Shown: piece by piece, positions 16,710 through 27,100 of the stretch
How the letters are laid out: the number at the start of each line of letters is the position of its first letter
Numbering within the stretch: the first letter of the stretch is position 1
NCBI RefSeq assembly: GCF_900091595.1
Contig: NZ_FMCW01000036.1
Location: forward strand, 1-64,000
Reading direction: 5' to 3'
From: Micromonospora haikouensis
Lineage (GTDB): Bacteria; Actinomycetota; Actinomycetes; Mycobacteriales; Micromonosporaceae
DNA length: 64,000 nucleotides
Notes under the pieces: generated by a model
Database searches by the model: none
The model's input: only the letters and a program-made list of their open reading frames with translations
What the model was told of the DNA's origin: nothing
Made by a program: the position numbers and the translations under genes

Positions 16710-17828
16710 ATGAGCCGCAGCACGCGCCGGTCCCCGGCCCCGCCCCGTTTCGGGGTGGAGGAGGAGTTCCTCGTCGTCGACGCCGCCACCCGGGCCCCGG
16801 TGCCCCGGGCCGCCGAGGTCGTCGCGGCGGCGTCGGCGTCGCTCGGGGAGCGGGTGTCCGGGGAGATCACCACCCTGCAACTGGAGACCAGGACCCACGC
16901 CTGCGGCACCCTCGGCGAGCTGACCGACCAGCTCGGCGAGGCCCGCAAGGTCGTCGCGGACTGCGCCCGGGCGGCGGGTCTGCGGGTGGTGGCCGCCGGC
17001 ACGGCCCCCGTCGCCGGGGCGGTGCCGCCGCCGATGACCGTCGGCCCGCGCCAGACCCGGGGCACCGAGACCTTCCGGGGGCTGCACGACGAGCTGGCGC
17101 TGTGCGCGCTGCACGTGCACGTGGAGATGCCGGACCGGCAGCGGGCCGTGCTGGTCGGCAACCACCTGCGGCCCTACCTTCCGCTGCTGCTGACCCTCAC
17201 CGCGAACTCGCCGTACTGGGACGACCGCGACTCCGGCTACGCGAGCTGGCGCACCACGGTCTGGGGCCGGTGGCCGGTGGCCGGCCCGCCGCCGGTGTTC
17301 GACTCGGCGGAGCACTACGACGAGGTGGTGGAGCGGCTGTTGGACGCCGGCGCCCTCGTCGACCGGGCCACCATCTTCTGGGACGTGCGCCCCTCGGAAC
17401 GGCACCCGACGCTGGAGGTCCGGGTGGCCGACTCGGCCCTCACCGCCGAGGACGCGGCGCGCTACGCGGCGCTGGTGCGGGCGCTCGTGGCGCACCTGTC
17501 GGCGGCGGTGGACGCTGGCGAGCCCGCCCCGCACGTCGCCGGGGAGCTGCTGCGGGTGGCCTACTGGAGGGCCGCCCGCGACGGCCTGGACGGCGCGGGT
17601 GTGGACCCGCGCACGGGCCGGCTCCGGCCGGCGGCCGAGCTGGCCCGCGAGCTGCTGGCCACGGTGGAGCCGGCGCTGCGCGCCCACGGCGACCACGACC
17701 CCGTCGCGCGGTGGCTGGAGCAGCTCGCCGCCGACGGCACCGGGGCGCGGCGGCAACGGGCGGTCGTGCACGCCGGCGGGACGCTCGCCGACGTCGTCGA
17801 CCGGCTTTCGGAGTGGACGGCGGGCTGA
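16710..17828 (+). CDS. GCS2/YbdK-type carboxylate-amine ligase
   Basis: A 372-residue member of the glutamate-cysteine ligase type 2 family. FGVEEEFLVVD at the N-terminus (metal-binding Glu residues), TLQLETRT, LHVHVEMPDRQRA and WDVRPSERHPTLEVRVAD are the family blocks of the ATP-grasp-like active site. YbdK-type enzymes ligate Glu to Cys or another amine; the actinomycete relative EgtA makes gamma-glutamylcysteine. Whether this one serves thiol synthesis or product modification cannot be told. A plausible -10 element lies directly upstream. Confidence 0.85.
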   Translation: MSRSTRRSPAPPRFGVEEEFLVVDAATRAPVPRAAEVVAAASASLGERVSGEITTLQLETRTHACGTLGELTDQLGEARKVVADCARAAGLRVVAAGTAPVAGAVPPPMTVGPRQTRGTETFRGLHDELALCALHVHVEMPDRQRAVLVGNHLRPYLPLLLTLTANSPYWDDRDSGYASWRTTVWGRWPVAGPPPVFDSAEHYDEVVERLLDAGALVDRATIFWDVRPSERHPTLEVRVADSALTAEDAARYAALVRALVAHLSAAVDAGEPAPHVAGELLRVAYWRAARDGLDGAGVDPRTGRLRPAAELARELLATVEPALRAHGDHDPVARWLEQLAADGTGARRQRAVVHAGGTLADVVDRLSEWTAG

Positions 17829-17955
17829 CCTGCCGCAGACCGGCGGGCCACCCGTCCCCCCGGCCGGACCCCGCGAATCTGGGCAATCGCGCACAACCGG
17901 CGGCGGGTGGCGTGGGTGATGCTGGAGGGGCCCGACCTGCTGATGGAGGCCGTTC

Positions 17956-18609
17956 ATGGACCAGATCGCGACCGTCCCGTTCCACCTGCACCGGCTGGAA
18001 CCCACGCTGATGAACCGCACCGCCCGGGCGTTCGCCGACCGGATGGCGGCCCGCCGGTCGGTGCGGCACTTCTCCGACGAGCCGGTGCCGCTGGAGGTCG
18101 TCGAGGAGGCCGTCCGGGCCGCCGCGACCGCCCCCAGCGGCGCGAACCTGCAACCCTGGCGGTTCGTGGTGGTGACCGACGCCGACCGCAGGCGGCGGCT
18201 GCGCGAGGCCGCCGAGGCCGAGGAGATCGAGTTCTACACCCGCCGCGCCTCCCGGGAGTGGCTCGACGCGGTGGCCCCGATGGGCACCGACTGGCAGAAG
18301 CCGTTCCTGGAGACCGCCCCGGTGGTCATCGTGGTGTTCGAGGTCCACCAGGGGCCGCAGACCCCGAAGCCCTACTACGTCAAGGAGTCGGTCGGCATCG
18401 CCGTCGGCGTGCTGATCACCGCCCTGCACCTGTCCGGGCTGGCCACGCTCACCCACACGCCGAGCCCGATGCGGTTCCTCAACGAGATCTGCGACCGCCC
18501 GGCCGAGGAGCGCGCCTGCCTGGTGATGCCGGTCGGCTACCCGGCCGAGGGGGTCACGGTGCCGGAGCTGACCCGCAAGTCGCTGTCGGAGGTCATGGTC
18601 CTGCGGTAG
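17956..18609 (+). CDS. nitroreductase-family FMN enzyme (BluB/IYD-like)
   Basis: A 217-residue FMN oxidoreductase with GGAGG at the right distance before the ATG. The FMN-binding N-terminal motif RRSVRHFSDEPVP, AATAPSGANLQPWRFVVV and the C-terminal GYPAEG segment define the family. The inserted lid (EFYTRRASREWLDAVAPMGTDWQKPFL) is closest to the iodotyrosine-deiodinase/BluB branch. It could reduce a quinone, nitro or halo-aromatic group. Its stop is 3 bases from the convergent flavoprotein gene. Confidence 0.85.
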   Translation: MDQIATVPFHLHRLEPTLMNRTARAFADRMAARRSVRHFSDEPVPLEVVEEAVRAAATAPSGANLQPWRFVVVTDADRRRRLREAAEAEEIEFYTRRASREWLDAVAPMGTDWQKPFLETAPVVIVVFEVHQGPQTPKPYYVKESVGIAVGVLITALHLSGLATLTHTPSPMRFLNEICDRPAEERACLVMPVGYPAEGVTVPELTRKSLSEVMVLR

Positions 18610-18612
18610 GCC

Positions 18613-20166
18613 TCAGCGCCCCAGGTCCGCGGTGAAGAACTCGCGCAGGGGCTGCACGTGCCGGTCCTGCCGGCGCCACTCGGCCAGCAGGTCCTCCAGC
18701 AGGTGCAGCTCCTCGACCAGTTCCCCGCCCCGGTAGCGGCGCACCACGGGGTGGATGAAGGCGCTCTCGGCGGCCCGGTCCGGCTGCGGGTGCCGCTCGA
18801 TGGCGAACACGTCGCCGTACTCGTCGCGGCCCCAGCGCAGCGAGAACGTGTAGTAGTGGCTCTCGCCGCCGAACCGGGCGACCGCGTGGTCCTCGGGCAG
18901 GTCGTGGTAGTGGCGCACCACCCCGGCGGCCGCGTCGACGACGAGGACGTCGCAGAGGAACTCGAACTGCGTCCACAGCGCCGAGCTCCAGTTGACCCGG
19001 TCCAGCACCGCCTCGGTGAGCGCCTCGGCGTCCGCCGCCACCTTCTCGTACGCCAGCGGCGCGCCCTCGTACCGCTCGCGCAGCAGGGCCGTGAGCGTCC
19101 GCAGGTTGTAGCGGAAGCCGTCGATGAATGCGGACGACGCCTTCTTGAAGTCGCGGTCCTGGGCGAGCGTGCCGGCGAAGTAGAGCCCGTCGACGTCGAC
19201 CGACTGCCAGTCGGGGCGGGTGGCGGGCAGCCGCCCGCTGGGCACCATGCCGGGGCGGCAGTTGTCGGCGAAGACCGAGGTGTCCATGGCGAAGCCGGTG
19301 CAGCGCAGCACCGACTCGTACTCCATCACGGCGGTCTCGCCGTCGGCGTGGGTGTAGGTCAGGTGCACCTCGTACTTGTCGCCCACCGGGCGGATCTCGT
19401 CGATGACGCAGTCGAGCACGGAGTGCAGGGTCTTGAACTGGTAGCTGTCCAGGACCGCGCCGTGGTGGCCGCGTACGTCGCCGGGGTGCTTGGTGTTCCA
19501 GGCCAGCCGCAGGGGACGCGGGCTGGCCAGGTGGATCATGGCGGCGTGCCCGAGGATCGCCGAGGCGGTCTCGAACGCCGAGTTGCCCTTGCCGAGGATG
19601 AGCACCCGCTGGTCGGCGTAGTCGGCCGGGTCGGTGGACATGTCCTCGTAGCCGATCGCGTGCTCGATGCCGCGTACGTCGGGGACGTTGGGCCGGCCCC
19701 AGCCGGCGGCCCACACCACGCAGTCGGCGTGCAGCAGCCGGCCGCCGGCGTGCACGAGGAAACCGGCGTCGGTCTTGGTGACCAGCTCGACGCTCGTGTC
19801 GTAGCGGACGGCGAGCCCGTGGTGGCGGGCGAAGTCGCCGAGGTAGCGGACCATGTCGTCGGCGGAGGGGAAGTATTCGCGGCTGTAGTCGGCGAACGGC
19901 AGGTCGGCCGGGGTGTGCAGCAGCGAGTTCCAGTCCCAGCGCAGCCGGATCTCGGGGTCGGTGCTGGTGGTGTGCACCTTGTTCAGGGAGATCAGCTTGC
20001 GGTGGCGGGGGAACCGGCGGAAGAACTCGCCGGGTTCGGCCGCGCGTTCCAGCGTCAGGTAGTCGCTGCCGGCCTGCTGGAGGTAGTAGCTCAGCTGAAG
20101 GCCGGCCGGGCCGGCGCCGATGATCAGGTAACGGTGGTGCTCGGTGCCCTCTGGCAAGTCGGTCAT
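18613..20166 (-). CDS. FMO/Baeyer-Villiger-like flavin monooxygenase
   Basis: A 517-residue flavoprotein. The FAD Rossmann motif GAGPAGLQLSYYLQQAG is at residues 17-33, the NADPH Rossmann motif LGKGNSAFE near 197-207, and an LRCTGFAMDTS segment near 290. Order and spacing match FMO-like oxidases and FOXRED2-like proteins. The C-terminal 150 residues (FGGESHYYTFSLRWGRDE, ELHLLEDLLAEWR) are an extra alpha/beta domain typical of that subgroup. Likely reaction: NADPH-dependent oxygenation or N/S-oxidation of a small molecule. The ATG has GGAGC upstream, and an AT-rich promoter candidate (TTGACT at about 20211-20216 on the minus strand) precedes it. Confidence 0.8.
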   Translation of the reverse strand: MTDLPEGTEHHRYLIIGAGPAGLQLSYYLQQAGSDYLTLERAAEPGEFFRRFPRHRKLISLNKVHTTSTDPEIRLRWDWNSLLHTPADLPFADYSREYFPSADDMVRYLGDFARHHGLAVRYDTSVELVTKTDAGFLVHAGGRLLHADCVVWAAGWGRPNVPDVRGIEHAIGYEDMSTDPADYADQRVLILGKGNSAFETASAILGHAAMIHLASPRPLRLAWNTKHPGDVRGHHGAVLDSYQFKTLHSVLDCVIDEIRPVGDKYEVHLTYTHADGETAVMEYESVLRCTGFAMDTSVFADNCRPGMVPSGRLPATRPDWQSVDVDGLYFAGTLAQDRDFKKASSAFIDGFRYNLRTLTALLRERYEGAPLAYEKVAADAEALTEAVLDRVNWSSALWTQFEFLCDVLVVDAAAGVVRHYHDLPEDHAVARFGGESHYYTFSLRWGRDEYGDVFAIERHPQPDRAAESAFIHPVVRRYRGGELVEELHLLEDLLAEWRRQDRHVQPLREFFTADLGR

Positions 20167-20268
20167 GGCTGCTCCCGCGTCGAGTACCCATGACCATTGT
20201 GGATAAATGCACTTAAGTCAATACATATCCGGGTTGGATGGTGCGGCCGAAGGACGGAGATCGACGGT

Positions 20269-20301
20269 CGGCCGCCCCCGCCGCTGCGGCGGGGGCGGCC
20301 G
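20269..20301 (-). terminator. GC-rich terminator hairpin
   Basis: Perfect 16-bp stem (20269-20284 with 20286-20301) around a single T, so the real loop takes up some base pairs. It lies 18 bases after the stop of the 104-aa gene and separates it from the flavoprotein gene. Confidence 0.75.
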
Positions 20302-20318
20302 GCGCGCGGGCGGTGCGC

Positions 20319-20633
20319 TCAGGCGGGCTGGGCGGCCGGCTCACGGTGGCCGCTGACCTTCGCCGCCGGCATCGGTCCGCCCTTGGCGGTGCCGGTCATC
20401 TCGTCGCCGTCGATCGTCACGTCGAAGGCCAGGTCCATCCGCATCGGCTTCTTGATCGACTGGTACCAGGACAGCCGGTTGCCCTCCAGCGTGAGATCGT
20501 TCAGGGTGAGCGTCTCCTTCTCGCCGCGGGAGATGCCCTGCAGGACACCGTCCTTGCTGAACAGCTCCAGCTCGGTGCGGCGGACGCCGAACGGGGTGGA
20601 CACGGCCACCTTCCAGAATCCCTCGACAGACAC
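20319..20633 (-). CDS. small beta-rich protein of unknown function
   Basis: A 104-residue protein. The GTG at 20633 is chosen because AGAGGAAG stands just upstream; longer versions have no RBS and add a Pro/Ala-rich leader. The pattern FWKVAVSTPFGVRRTELELFSKDGVLQG ... MRMDLAFDVTIDGDEMTGTAKGG alternates polar and hydrophobic residues, as in a small beta-barrel or lipocalin-like fold. It is not recognised as one of the named enediyne accessory families. It is divergent from the unbV operon across a 584-base region. Confidence 0.55.
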   Translation of the reverse strand: MSVEGFWKVAVSTPFGVRRTELELFSKDGVLQGISRGEKETLTLNDLTLEGNRLSWYQSIKKPMRMDLAFDVTIDGDEMTGTAKGGPMPAAKVSGHREPAAQPA

Positions 20634-21217
20634 GGCGGCTTCCTCTCTTGCCGGGGTCCCGGGCGCGGGCGGTCCCGCGGGACGACGCCCGGGCGGCGCC
20701 TCGGGCAGCGCCGCCACCCACGCTAGCCATCGTGCCGACGACAGTTAGTCGCCATATTGCCGTCTTGGGCCGACGGGTGGACACAGCGGGTCAACGCGGT
20801 GAGATCGACCAATAGGGATCCGACGCGTCAAATCGTCCGCTATACGCGAACTAAACCGGCCGCATGCTGCGAAAACGTCGGGAGCAATGTGAAAGAAGCG
20901 CGCCCCGGCGCCACCGTCGCACGATGAACCTGGCCTGATCCGGTCGCCGAGCATCCACTTTTCCCGCCCGCCGCAGGAGGAAACCAGGCACGCCAGAAAG
21001 AAGATTCGCCGCGCCGACGGAAAATAGCTGGAGAAACGCCTTTCCCCGGCCGACCCGTCGCGCCGCGAAGCCCCCGACGTCAGGCGAAACTCCCCCACCC
21101 CTTACCGCGCAGCACCCCGGGACCGCCCGTGGAACACCGCCGCGGTGATGACGTCTGCCCTGTTCACGCCATCGGCTTTGGCAGAAGCCGATGGCTCTGT
21201 TGTAAGGAGACCGTACC
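20634..21217. promoter_or_regulatory. long divergent control region upstream of the enediyne core operon
   Basis: 584 bases without a supported gene between the 104-aa gene (leftward) and unbV (rightward), lower in GC than its surroundings in places (for example around 20740-20860). It should carry the core-operon promoter, but I could not assign a firm -35/-10 pair. The only clear structure is the hairpin at 21168-21195. Confidence 0.5.
21168..21195 (+). promoter_or_regulatory. perfect leader hairpin before unbV
   Basis: GCCATCGGCTT (21168-21178) pairs perfectly with AAGCCGATGGC (21185-21195), 6-nt loop, ending 22 bases before the unbV GTG. The RBS AAGGAGA (21204-21210) is left single-stranded 8 bases beyond the stem. 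It could be an attenuator, an mRNA-stabilising 5' stem or a protein-binding palindrome. Confidence 0.6.
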
Positions 21218-23188
21218 GTGCTGGGTCAACGCGCACGCTCGTTCAGCCCCGGAATAGTCGCGATTCTACTCGCGGCCTCGCTCTTTTTCATCATCGACAG
21301 CCGAGTGTCGGTCGCCGGCGCCGACGAGGCCGCCACACGATACCGCTTCACCGAGCAGCCGATCGCCTACCCGGACGGCTACGACCAGCTGCCCAAGAAG
21401 ACGATCCGGGACGTCAATCCGACGTACCACAAGATCCGGGCCTGGATCTCGTCGGTCGGCGCGAGCATCGCGCTCAACGACCTCACCGACCACGGTCGCG
21501 CCAACAGCATGTGCTTCGTGGACACGCGCACCAACCACGTGGTGGTCACCTACGCGCCCACGGCGCCGAAGGAGGACCAGTTCGCGCCGTTCATCCTCGA
21601 CCCGGCGCCGCTGCCGATCGACGACACCATGGCGCCGATGGCCTGCGTGCCGGGCGACTACAACCTGGACGGCCGGATGGACCTGATGGTCACCTACTGG
21701 GGCCGGGTGCCGATCCTCTTCCTGCGCAAGGCCGGGGCCACGACGGTGTCCAACGCCACCTACCAACGCCAGGAGATGCTGCCGCAGAGCTCGCCGGACG
21801 GCCGCTACCACGGGCCCAAGTGGCACACCAACGCCTCCCTGGTCAGCGACCTCGACGGCGACGGCAAGCCGGACGTGGTGATCGGCAACTACTTCCCCGA
21901 GTCCGACGTGCTCAACACGCGGGGCCAGGACAACGTCGAGATGAACGACACCCTGTCCAGCGCCACCAACGGCGGCGGCCTGCACGTGCTGCGCTGGCAC
22001 TCGGCGACCACCGGCGACAACCCGTCGGTGAGCTTCGTGGCCGAGCGCGGGGCGGTCCCGTTCAAGAAGTCCACCGGCTGGACGCTGGGCCTGGCCTCGG
22101 CCGACCTGACCGGTCGCGGGCTGCCGGACGTCTACGTCGCCAACGACTTCGGCCACAACCACCTGCTGCACAACGTCTCCTCCCCCGGCCACATCAAGTT
22201 CAAGGCGGCCATCGGCGAGCGCACCCCCACCACGCCCAAGTCGTTCGTGCTCGGCAACGGCTCGTTCAAGGGCATGGGCATCGACTTCGGCGACCTGGAC
22301 CGCAACGGCAGCTTCGACATGATGGTCTCCAACATCACCACGGCCTGGGGCCTGGAGGAGAGCAACTTCGTCTGGATCAACCGGGCCCGCGACGAGCGCG
22401 ACATGCTCGCCAAGCTGGGCAAGGGCGTCGCCCCGTTCACCCAGGAGGCCCGCCCGCTGGGCATGGCCTGGAGCGGCTGGGGCTGGGACGTGAAGTTCGG
22501 CGACTTCCTCAACAGCGGCGACCTGGAGGTCGTGCAGACCCTCGGCTTCGTCAAGGGAAAGATCAACCGGTGGCCGTGGCTGCAGGAGATGGCCATGATG
22601 AACGACGACCTGCTGTCCAACCCGGCCATGTGGCCGAACCTGCAGCCCGGTGACGACATCGCCGGCGACCAGCCGCTGGCGTTCTTCGCCCGCACGGCCA
22701 GTGGCGAGTTCGCCAACATCACCAAGGAGATCGGCCTGGACGTGCCGATCCCCACCCGCGGCATCGCCACGGCCGACACCCGCGGCACCGGGGCGCTGGA
22801 CCTCGCGGTGGCCCGGCAGTGGGGCGCCCCGGCGTTCTACACCAACGACGCGCCCAGCAAGGGCAACTTCCTGAACCTGCGGCTCTACCGGCCGGCGGTC
22901 GGCGCCCCGGCGGGCCAGATGCTCTGCACCCCGGCGTACGGCGCCACCGTCACGGTGACCACGCCGGACGGCCGCAAGCAGATCTCCCAGCTCGACGGCG
23001 GCAGCGGCCACGCCGGCAAGCGCAGCTTCGAGGTGCACTTCGGCCTCGGGGACAGCAGCGGTCCGGTCACCGTCGACCTGCGCTGGCGCGACCTGAACGG
23101 CCAGCAGCACGCCACCAGCCAGCAGCTCACCGCCGGCACGCACACCCTCGTGCTGTCCGACCGCGTCGAGGAGGTTCCGAACCGATGA
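21218..23188 (+). CDS. unbV: enediyne core-cassette protein UnbV (E4), FG-GAP/ASPIC type
   Basis: A 656-residue exported or membrane-anchored protein. The hydrophobic N-terminus (about 10-27) is followed by FG-GAP-like Ca-binding repeats with Asp-rich loops (DYNLDGRMDLMV, DLDGDGKPDVVIGNYF, DLTGRGLPDVYVANDF, DLDRNGSFDMMVSN). The C-terminal ASPIC/UnbV domain spans about 555-635. UnbV is one of the five proteins (E3, E4, E5, PksE, E10) that define enediyne loci; its chemistry is not settled. The GTG start has AAGGAGA upstream. It ends in an ATGA overlap with unbU, so the genes are translationally coupled. Confidence 0.92.
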   Translation: MLGQRARSFSPGIVAILLAASLFFIIDSRVSVAGADEAATRYRFTEQPIAYPDGYDQLPKKTIRDVNPTYHKIRAWISSVGASIALNDLTDHGRANSMCFVDTRTNHVVVTYAPTAPKEDQFAPFILDPAPLPIDDTMAPMACVPGDYNLDGRMDLMVTYWGRVPILFLRKAGATTVSNATYQRQEMLPQSSPDGRYHGPKWHTNASLVSDLDGDGKPDVVIGNYFPESDVLNTRGQDNVEMNDTLSSATNGGGLHVLRWHSATTGDNPSVSFVAERGAVPFKKSTGWTLGLASADLTGRGLPDVYVANDFGHNHLLHNVSSPGHIKFKAAIGERTPTTPKSFVLGNGSFKGMGIDFGDLDRNGSFDMMVSNITTAWGLEESNFVWINRARDERDMLAKLGKGVAPFTQEARPLGMAWSGWGWDVKFGDFLNSGDLEVVQTLGFVKGKINRWPWLQEMAMMNDDLLSNPAMWPNLQPGDDIAGDQPLAFFARTASGEFANITKEIGLDVPIPTRGIATADTRGTGALDLAVARQWGAPAFYTNDAPSKGNFLNLRLYRPAVGAPAGQMLCTPAYGATVTVTTPDGRKQISQLDGGSGHAGKRSFEVHFGLGDSSGPVTVDLRWRDLNGQQHATSQQLTAGTHTLVLSDRVEEVPNR

Positions 23189-24168
23189 CCACGATCGCCC
23201 CGCCCCCCAGCATCAGCACCGCCCCCGCGGCCCCCGCCGTCCCCGCGCCGGCCAAGCCCGAGCCCGACCGCCGCTACCTGGCGCTGCGCAACTTCGCCAT
23301 CTCGATCAGCGTCTTCAACATCTTCGGCTACACGCTGCTCGGCTTCGAGCAGCCGTGGCTGTGGCCCATCCTCGCGGTGCTCACCGGCTATGCCACCGAG
23401 CTGACCTTCGAGCTGATCCGGGCTCGGGCCAAGAAGGAGACCCCCCGGTTCCTCGGCGGCGGCGGCCGCCGGGTGTACGAGTTCCTGCTGCCCTCGCACA
23501 TCACCGCGCTGGCCTGCAACATGCTCCTGTACGCCAACGACATGTTCCTGCCGATCGCCTTCGCCGTGATCGTCGGCGTGACCGGCAAGTACGTCCTGCA
23601 GGCCCCGGTCTACGGCCGGATGCGGCACTACATGAACCCGTCGAACTTCGGCATCACCATGGCGCTGGTCTGCTTCGGCTCCTGGATCTCCATCGCCCCG
23701 CCGTACGAGTTCACGGAGAACGCCAACACCTACTTCCGGGTGATGATCCCGATCATCATCGTGACCGCCGGCACCGTGATCAACGCGCTGCTGACCCGCA
23801 AGGTCCCGCTGATCGTGGGCTGGCTCGGCGGCTTCGCCATCCAGGCGTTCCTCCGGCACTGGATCTGGGACGTGGCGCTGTTCTCCGCGCTGGGCGTGAT
23901 GACCGGTGTGGCGTTCGTGCTGTTCACCAACTACATGATCACCGACCCGGGCACCACGCCGGTCAAGCCGATGAACCAGTTCATGTTCGGCTCCGGCGTG
24001 GCCATGACCTACGGCGTGCTGATGCTGTTCAACGTCGTCTACACACTCTTCTTCGCGGTGGTCGTCGTCTGTGGCATCCGTGGCATCGGCTGGTGGATCG
24101 CGGACATGCGCAAGAAGTCCCGGGCCGCCGCCAAGCTGACCCTCGACACCCCCAGGAGCATCGCGTGA
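23185..24168 (+). CDS. unbU: enediyne core-cassette membrane protein UnbU (E5), RnfD/NqrB-like
   Basis: A 327-residue integral membrane protein. An Ala/Pro-rich N-terminus (1-30) precedes about eight to ten TM helices. Segments such as NPSNFGITMALVCFGSW and MITDPGTTPVKPMNQ resemble the RnfD/NqrB family, whose TDPxTxP-type loop lies near the flavin site. A redox role in enediyne core maturation has been suggested from this similarity only. It overlaps unbV by 4 bases at the start and pksE by 4 at the end (GTGA), so E4-E5-E are one translational unit. Confidence 0.92.
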   Translation: MTTIAPPPSISTAPAAPAVPAPAKPEPDRRYLALRNFAISISVFNIFGYTLLGFEQPWLWPILAVLTGYATELTFELIRARAKKETPRFLGGGGRRVYEFLLPSHITALACNMLLYANDMFLPIAFAVIVGVTGKYVLQAPVYGRMRHYMNPSNFGITMALVCFGSWISIAPPYEFTENANTYFRVMIPIIIVTAGTVINALLTRKVPLIVGWLGGFAIQAFLRHWIWDVALFSALGVMTGVAFVLFTNYMITDPGTTPVKPMNQFMFGSGVAMTYGVLMLFNVVYTLFFAVVVVCGIRGIGWWIADMRKKSRAAAKLTLDTPRSIA

Positions 24169-27100
24169 GCGACCGGATAGCCGTCGTCGGGATCGCCTGC
24201 CGGTATCCCGACGCGGAGGACCCCAACCAGCTGTGGGAGAACGTGCTCACCGGCCGCCGGGCGTTCCGCCGGCTGCCCGACGAGCGGATGAACGCCGAGG
24301 ACTACTACTCCCCCGACCCCACCGCGCCCGACCGGTTCTACTCGGCCAAGGCCGCCGTGATCGAGGGCTTCGAGTTCGACCGGGTCAAGTACAAGATCGC
24401 CGGGAGCACCTTCCGGTCCACCGACATGACGCACTGGCTGGCCCTGGACACCGTCGCCCGGGCCCTGGCCGACGCCGGCTTCGCCGACGGCGAGGGGCTG
24501 CCGCTGGCCACCACCGGCGTGGTCATCGGCAACACCCTCACCGGCGAGTTCAGCCGGGCCAACCTGCTGCGGCTGCGCTGGCCGTACGTGCGGCGCACGG
24601 TCGGGGCGGCGCTGCGCGAGCAGGGCTGGGACGACGCCGCGGTCGGCGCGTTCCTCGACGAGCTGGAGCCGCGCTACAAGGCGCCGTTCCCGCCGATCGA
24701 CGAGGACACCCTGGCCGGCGGGCTGGCCAACACCATCGCCGGGCGGGTCTGCAACCACTTCGACTTCAAGGGCGGCGGCTACACCGTCGACGGGGCCTGC
24801 TCGTCGTCGCTGCTGTCGGTCGCCACCGCCTGCAACGCCCTGGCCCGGGGTGACCTCGACGCCGCCGTCGCCGGCGGCGTCGACCTGAGCATCGACCCGT
24901 TCGAGGTGATCGGCTTCGCCAAGACCGGCGCGCTGGCCACCGGCGAGATGCGGGTCTACGACCGCAACTCCAACGGGTTCTGGCCCGGCGAGGGCTGCGG
25001 CATGCTGGTGCTGATGCGCGACGAGGACGCCGTCGCGCGCGGCCTGCGCCGGCACGCCGTCATCGCCGGCTGGGGTTACTCCTCCGACGGCAAGGGCGGC
25101 ATCACCCGGCCGGAGGCCAGCGGCCACCGGCTGGCCATCCGCCGGGCGTACGAGCGGGCCGGCTTCGGCATCGACTCGGTGTCCTACCTGGAGGGTCACG
25201 GCACCGGCACCGCCGTCGGCGACGCCACGGAGCTGACCGCGTTCACCGAGGCCCGGCAGGAGGCCGACGCGGCGGCGGCGCCCGCCGCGATCAGCACCGT
25301 GAAGGGCAACTTCGGCCACACCAAGGCCGCCGCCGGGGTCGCCGGGCTGCTCAAGGCGATCCTCGCCGTACGCCAGCAGGTCATCCCCCCGGCCACCGGG
25401 CACGTGGACCCGCACCCGGTGCTCGACGTGGCGGAGCCCGCCCTGCGGGTGCCCGCCACGGCGGAGCTGTGGCCGGCCGACAAGCCGATCCGCGCGGCCG
25501 TGTCGTCGATGGGCTTCGGCGGCATCAACGCGCACGTGGTGGTCGAGAGCGCGGAGAGCGGCCGGCGCACCCGCATCGGGGCGTCGACGACCGCGCTGGT
25601 GCGCTCCCGGCAGGACACCGAGCTGCTGATGTTCGACGCGCGTACCCCGGAGGAGCTGGGCTCGCGGCTGTCGGACCTGGCGCCGTGGGTGGGCCGCCTG
25701 TCGTACGCGGAGCTGGGCGACCTGGCGGTGGCCCTGGCCGGGAAGCTGGCCGGGCGACCGGTGCGGGCGGCGGTGGTCGTCGCCTCGCCCGAGCAGGCGC
25801 GGCAGCGCCTGGAGCGGCTGGTCGAGCTGGTCGACGCGGGCGAGCAGCGGGTGATCGACGCGGCCGGCGGCGTCTTCCTCGGCGCGGCGGGCCCCGCCCC
25901 GCGGATCGGGTTCCTCTTCCCCGGTCAGGGCGCGGGCCGGCGCGCCGACGGCGGCGCGCTGCGCCGCCGGTTCGAGGAGATCGACGCCCTCTACCAGGCC
26001 CACCAGCCGCCGCCCGGCGCGGACCTGGTGGCCACGGCCGTGGCGCAGCCGCGGATCGTGACCGGATCGGTCGCGGGCCTGCGGGCGCTGTCGATGCTCG
26101 GCATCCGGGCCACCGGCGCGACCGGGCACAGCCTCGGCGAGCTGACCGCCCTGCACTGGGCCGGCGCGATGGACGAGCAGACGCTCATCGCGACCGCCGG
26201 CGCGCGCGGGCGGATCATGGCCGACGCCAGCGCCGGGGACGGCACGATGGCCAGCATCTCCGCCGCCCCTGAGGTGGTGGAGCCGCTGCTGGCCGGCACG
26301 CCGGTGGTCATCGCCGGCTACAACAGCCCGCAGCAGACCGTGGTCTCGGGGCCGGTCGACGCGGTGCTGCAGGTCGGCGCGGCGGCCGAGCGGGCCGGGC
26401 TGTTCTGGACCCGGATCGCGGTGTCGCACGCCTTCCACTCCGAGGCCGTCGCCCCGGCGGCGGTCGCGTTCGCCGAGCACCTGCGCGGCGGGACCTTCGC
26501 GCCGCTGGCGCGGCCGATGGTCTCCACGGTCACCGGGGACGTGCTGCCGGCCGACACCGACGTGCCGGAGCTGCTGCGCCGGCAGGTGCTGGACCCGGTG
26601 CGGTTCACCCAGGCGGTGCGCCGCCTCGCCGACGACGCCGACCTGCTGCTGGAGGTCGGCCCGGGTCGGGTGCTGCGCGGGCTGGCCGCCGACATCGCCC
26701 CGCAGGTGCCGACGGTCTCGCTGGAGACCGACAGCCTCTCCCTCGCGGGCCTGCTCAACGCCGTCGGCGCGGCGTACGCGGCGGGCGCGGCGGTGAACCA
26801 CGAGGCGTTGTTCCAGGACCGGTTCGCCCGGCCGCTGGAGCCGGGCCGGCCGCTGCGGTTCTTCGCCAGCCCCGCCGAGTCGGCCCCCGCCGGGGACTTC
26901 GCGGTGGCCCGTACCGCGCAGGAGCTGGCCGCCGTCGCGGCCACGCCGAGCGGCACGTCGGTGGCGGTGTCCGGGCCCGGCGCCACCCTCGACAGCCTGG
27001 AGCTGCTGCGCCGGCTCGCCGCCGAGCGGGCCGAGCTGCCGCTGGAGGCGGTGCGGCCGGACAGCCGGCCGCTGGACGAGCTGCACCTCAGCTCGATCAC

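Noticed and set aside
23355..24168. Very long open frame starting inside unbU and running into pksE
   Set aside because: It is the pksE reading frame extended upstream; the real start is the GTG at 24165 overlapping the unbU stop, where the conserved KS N-terminus begins.
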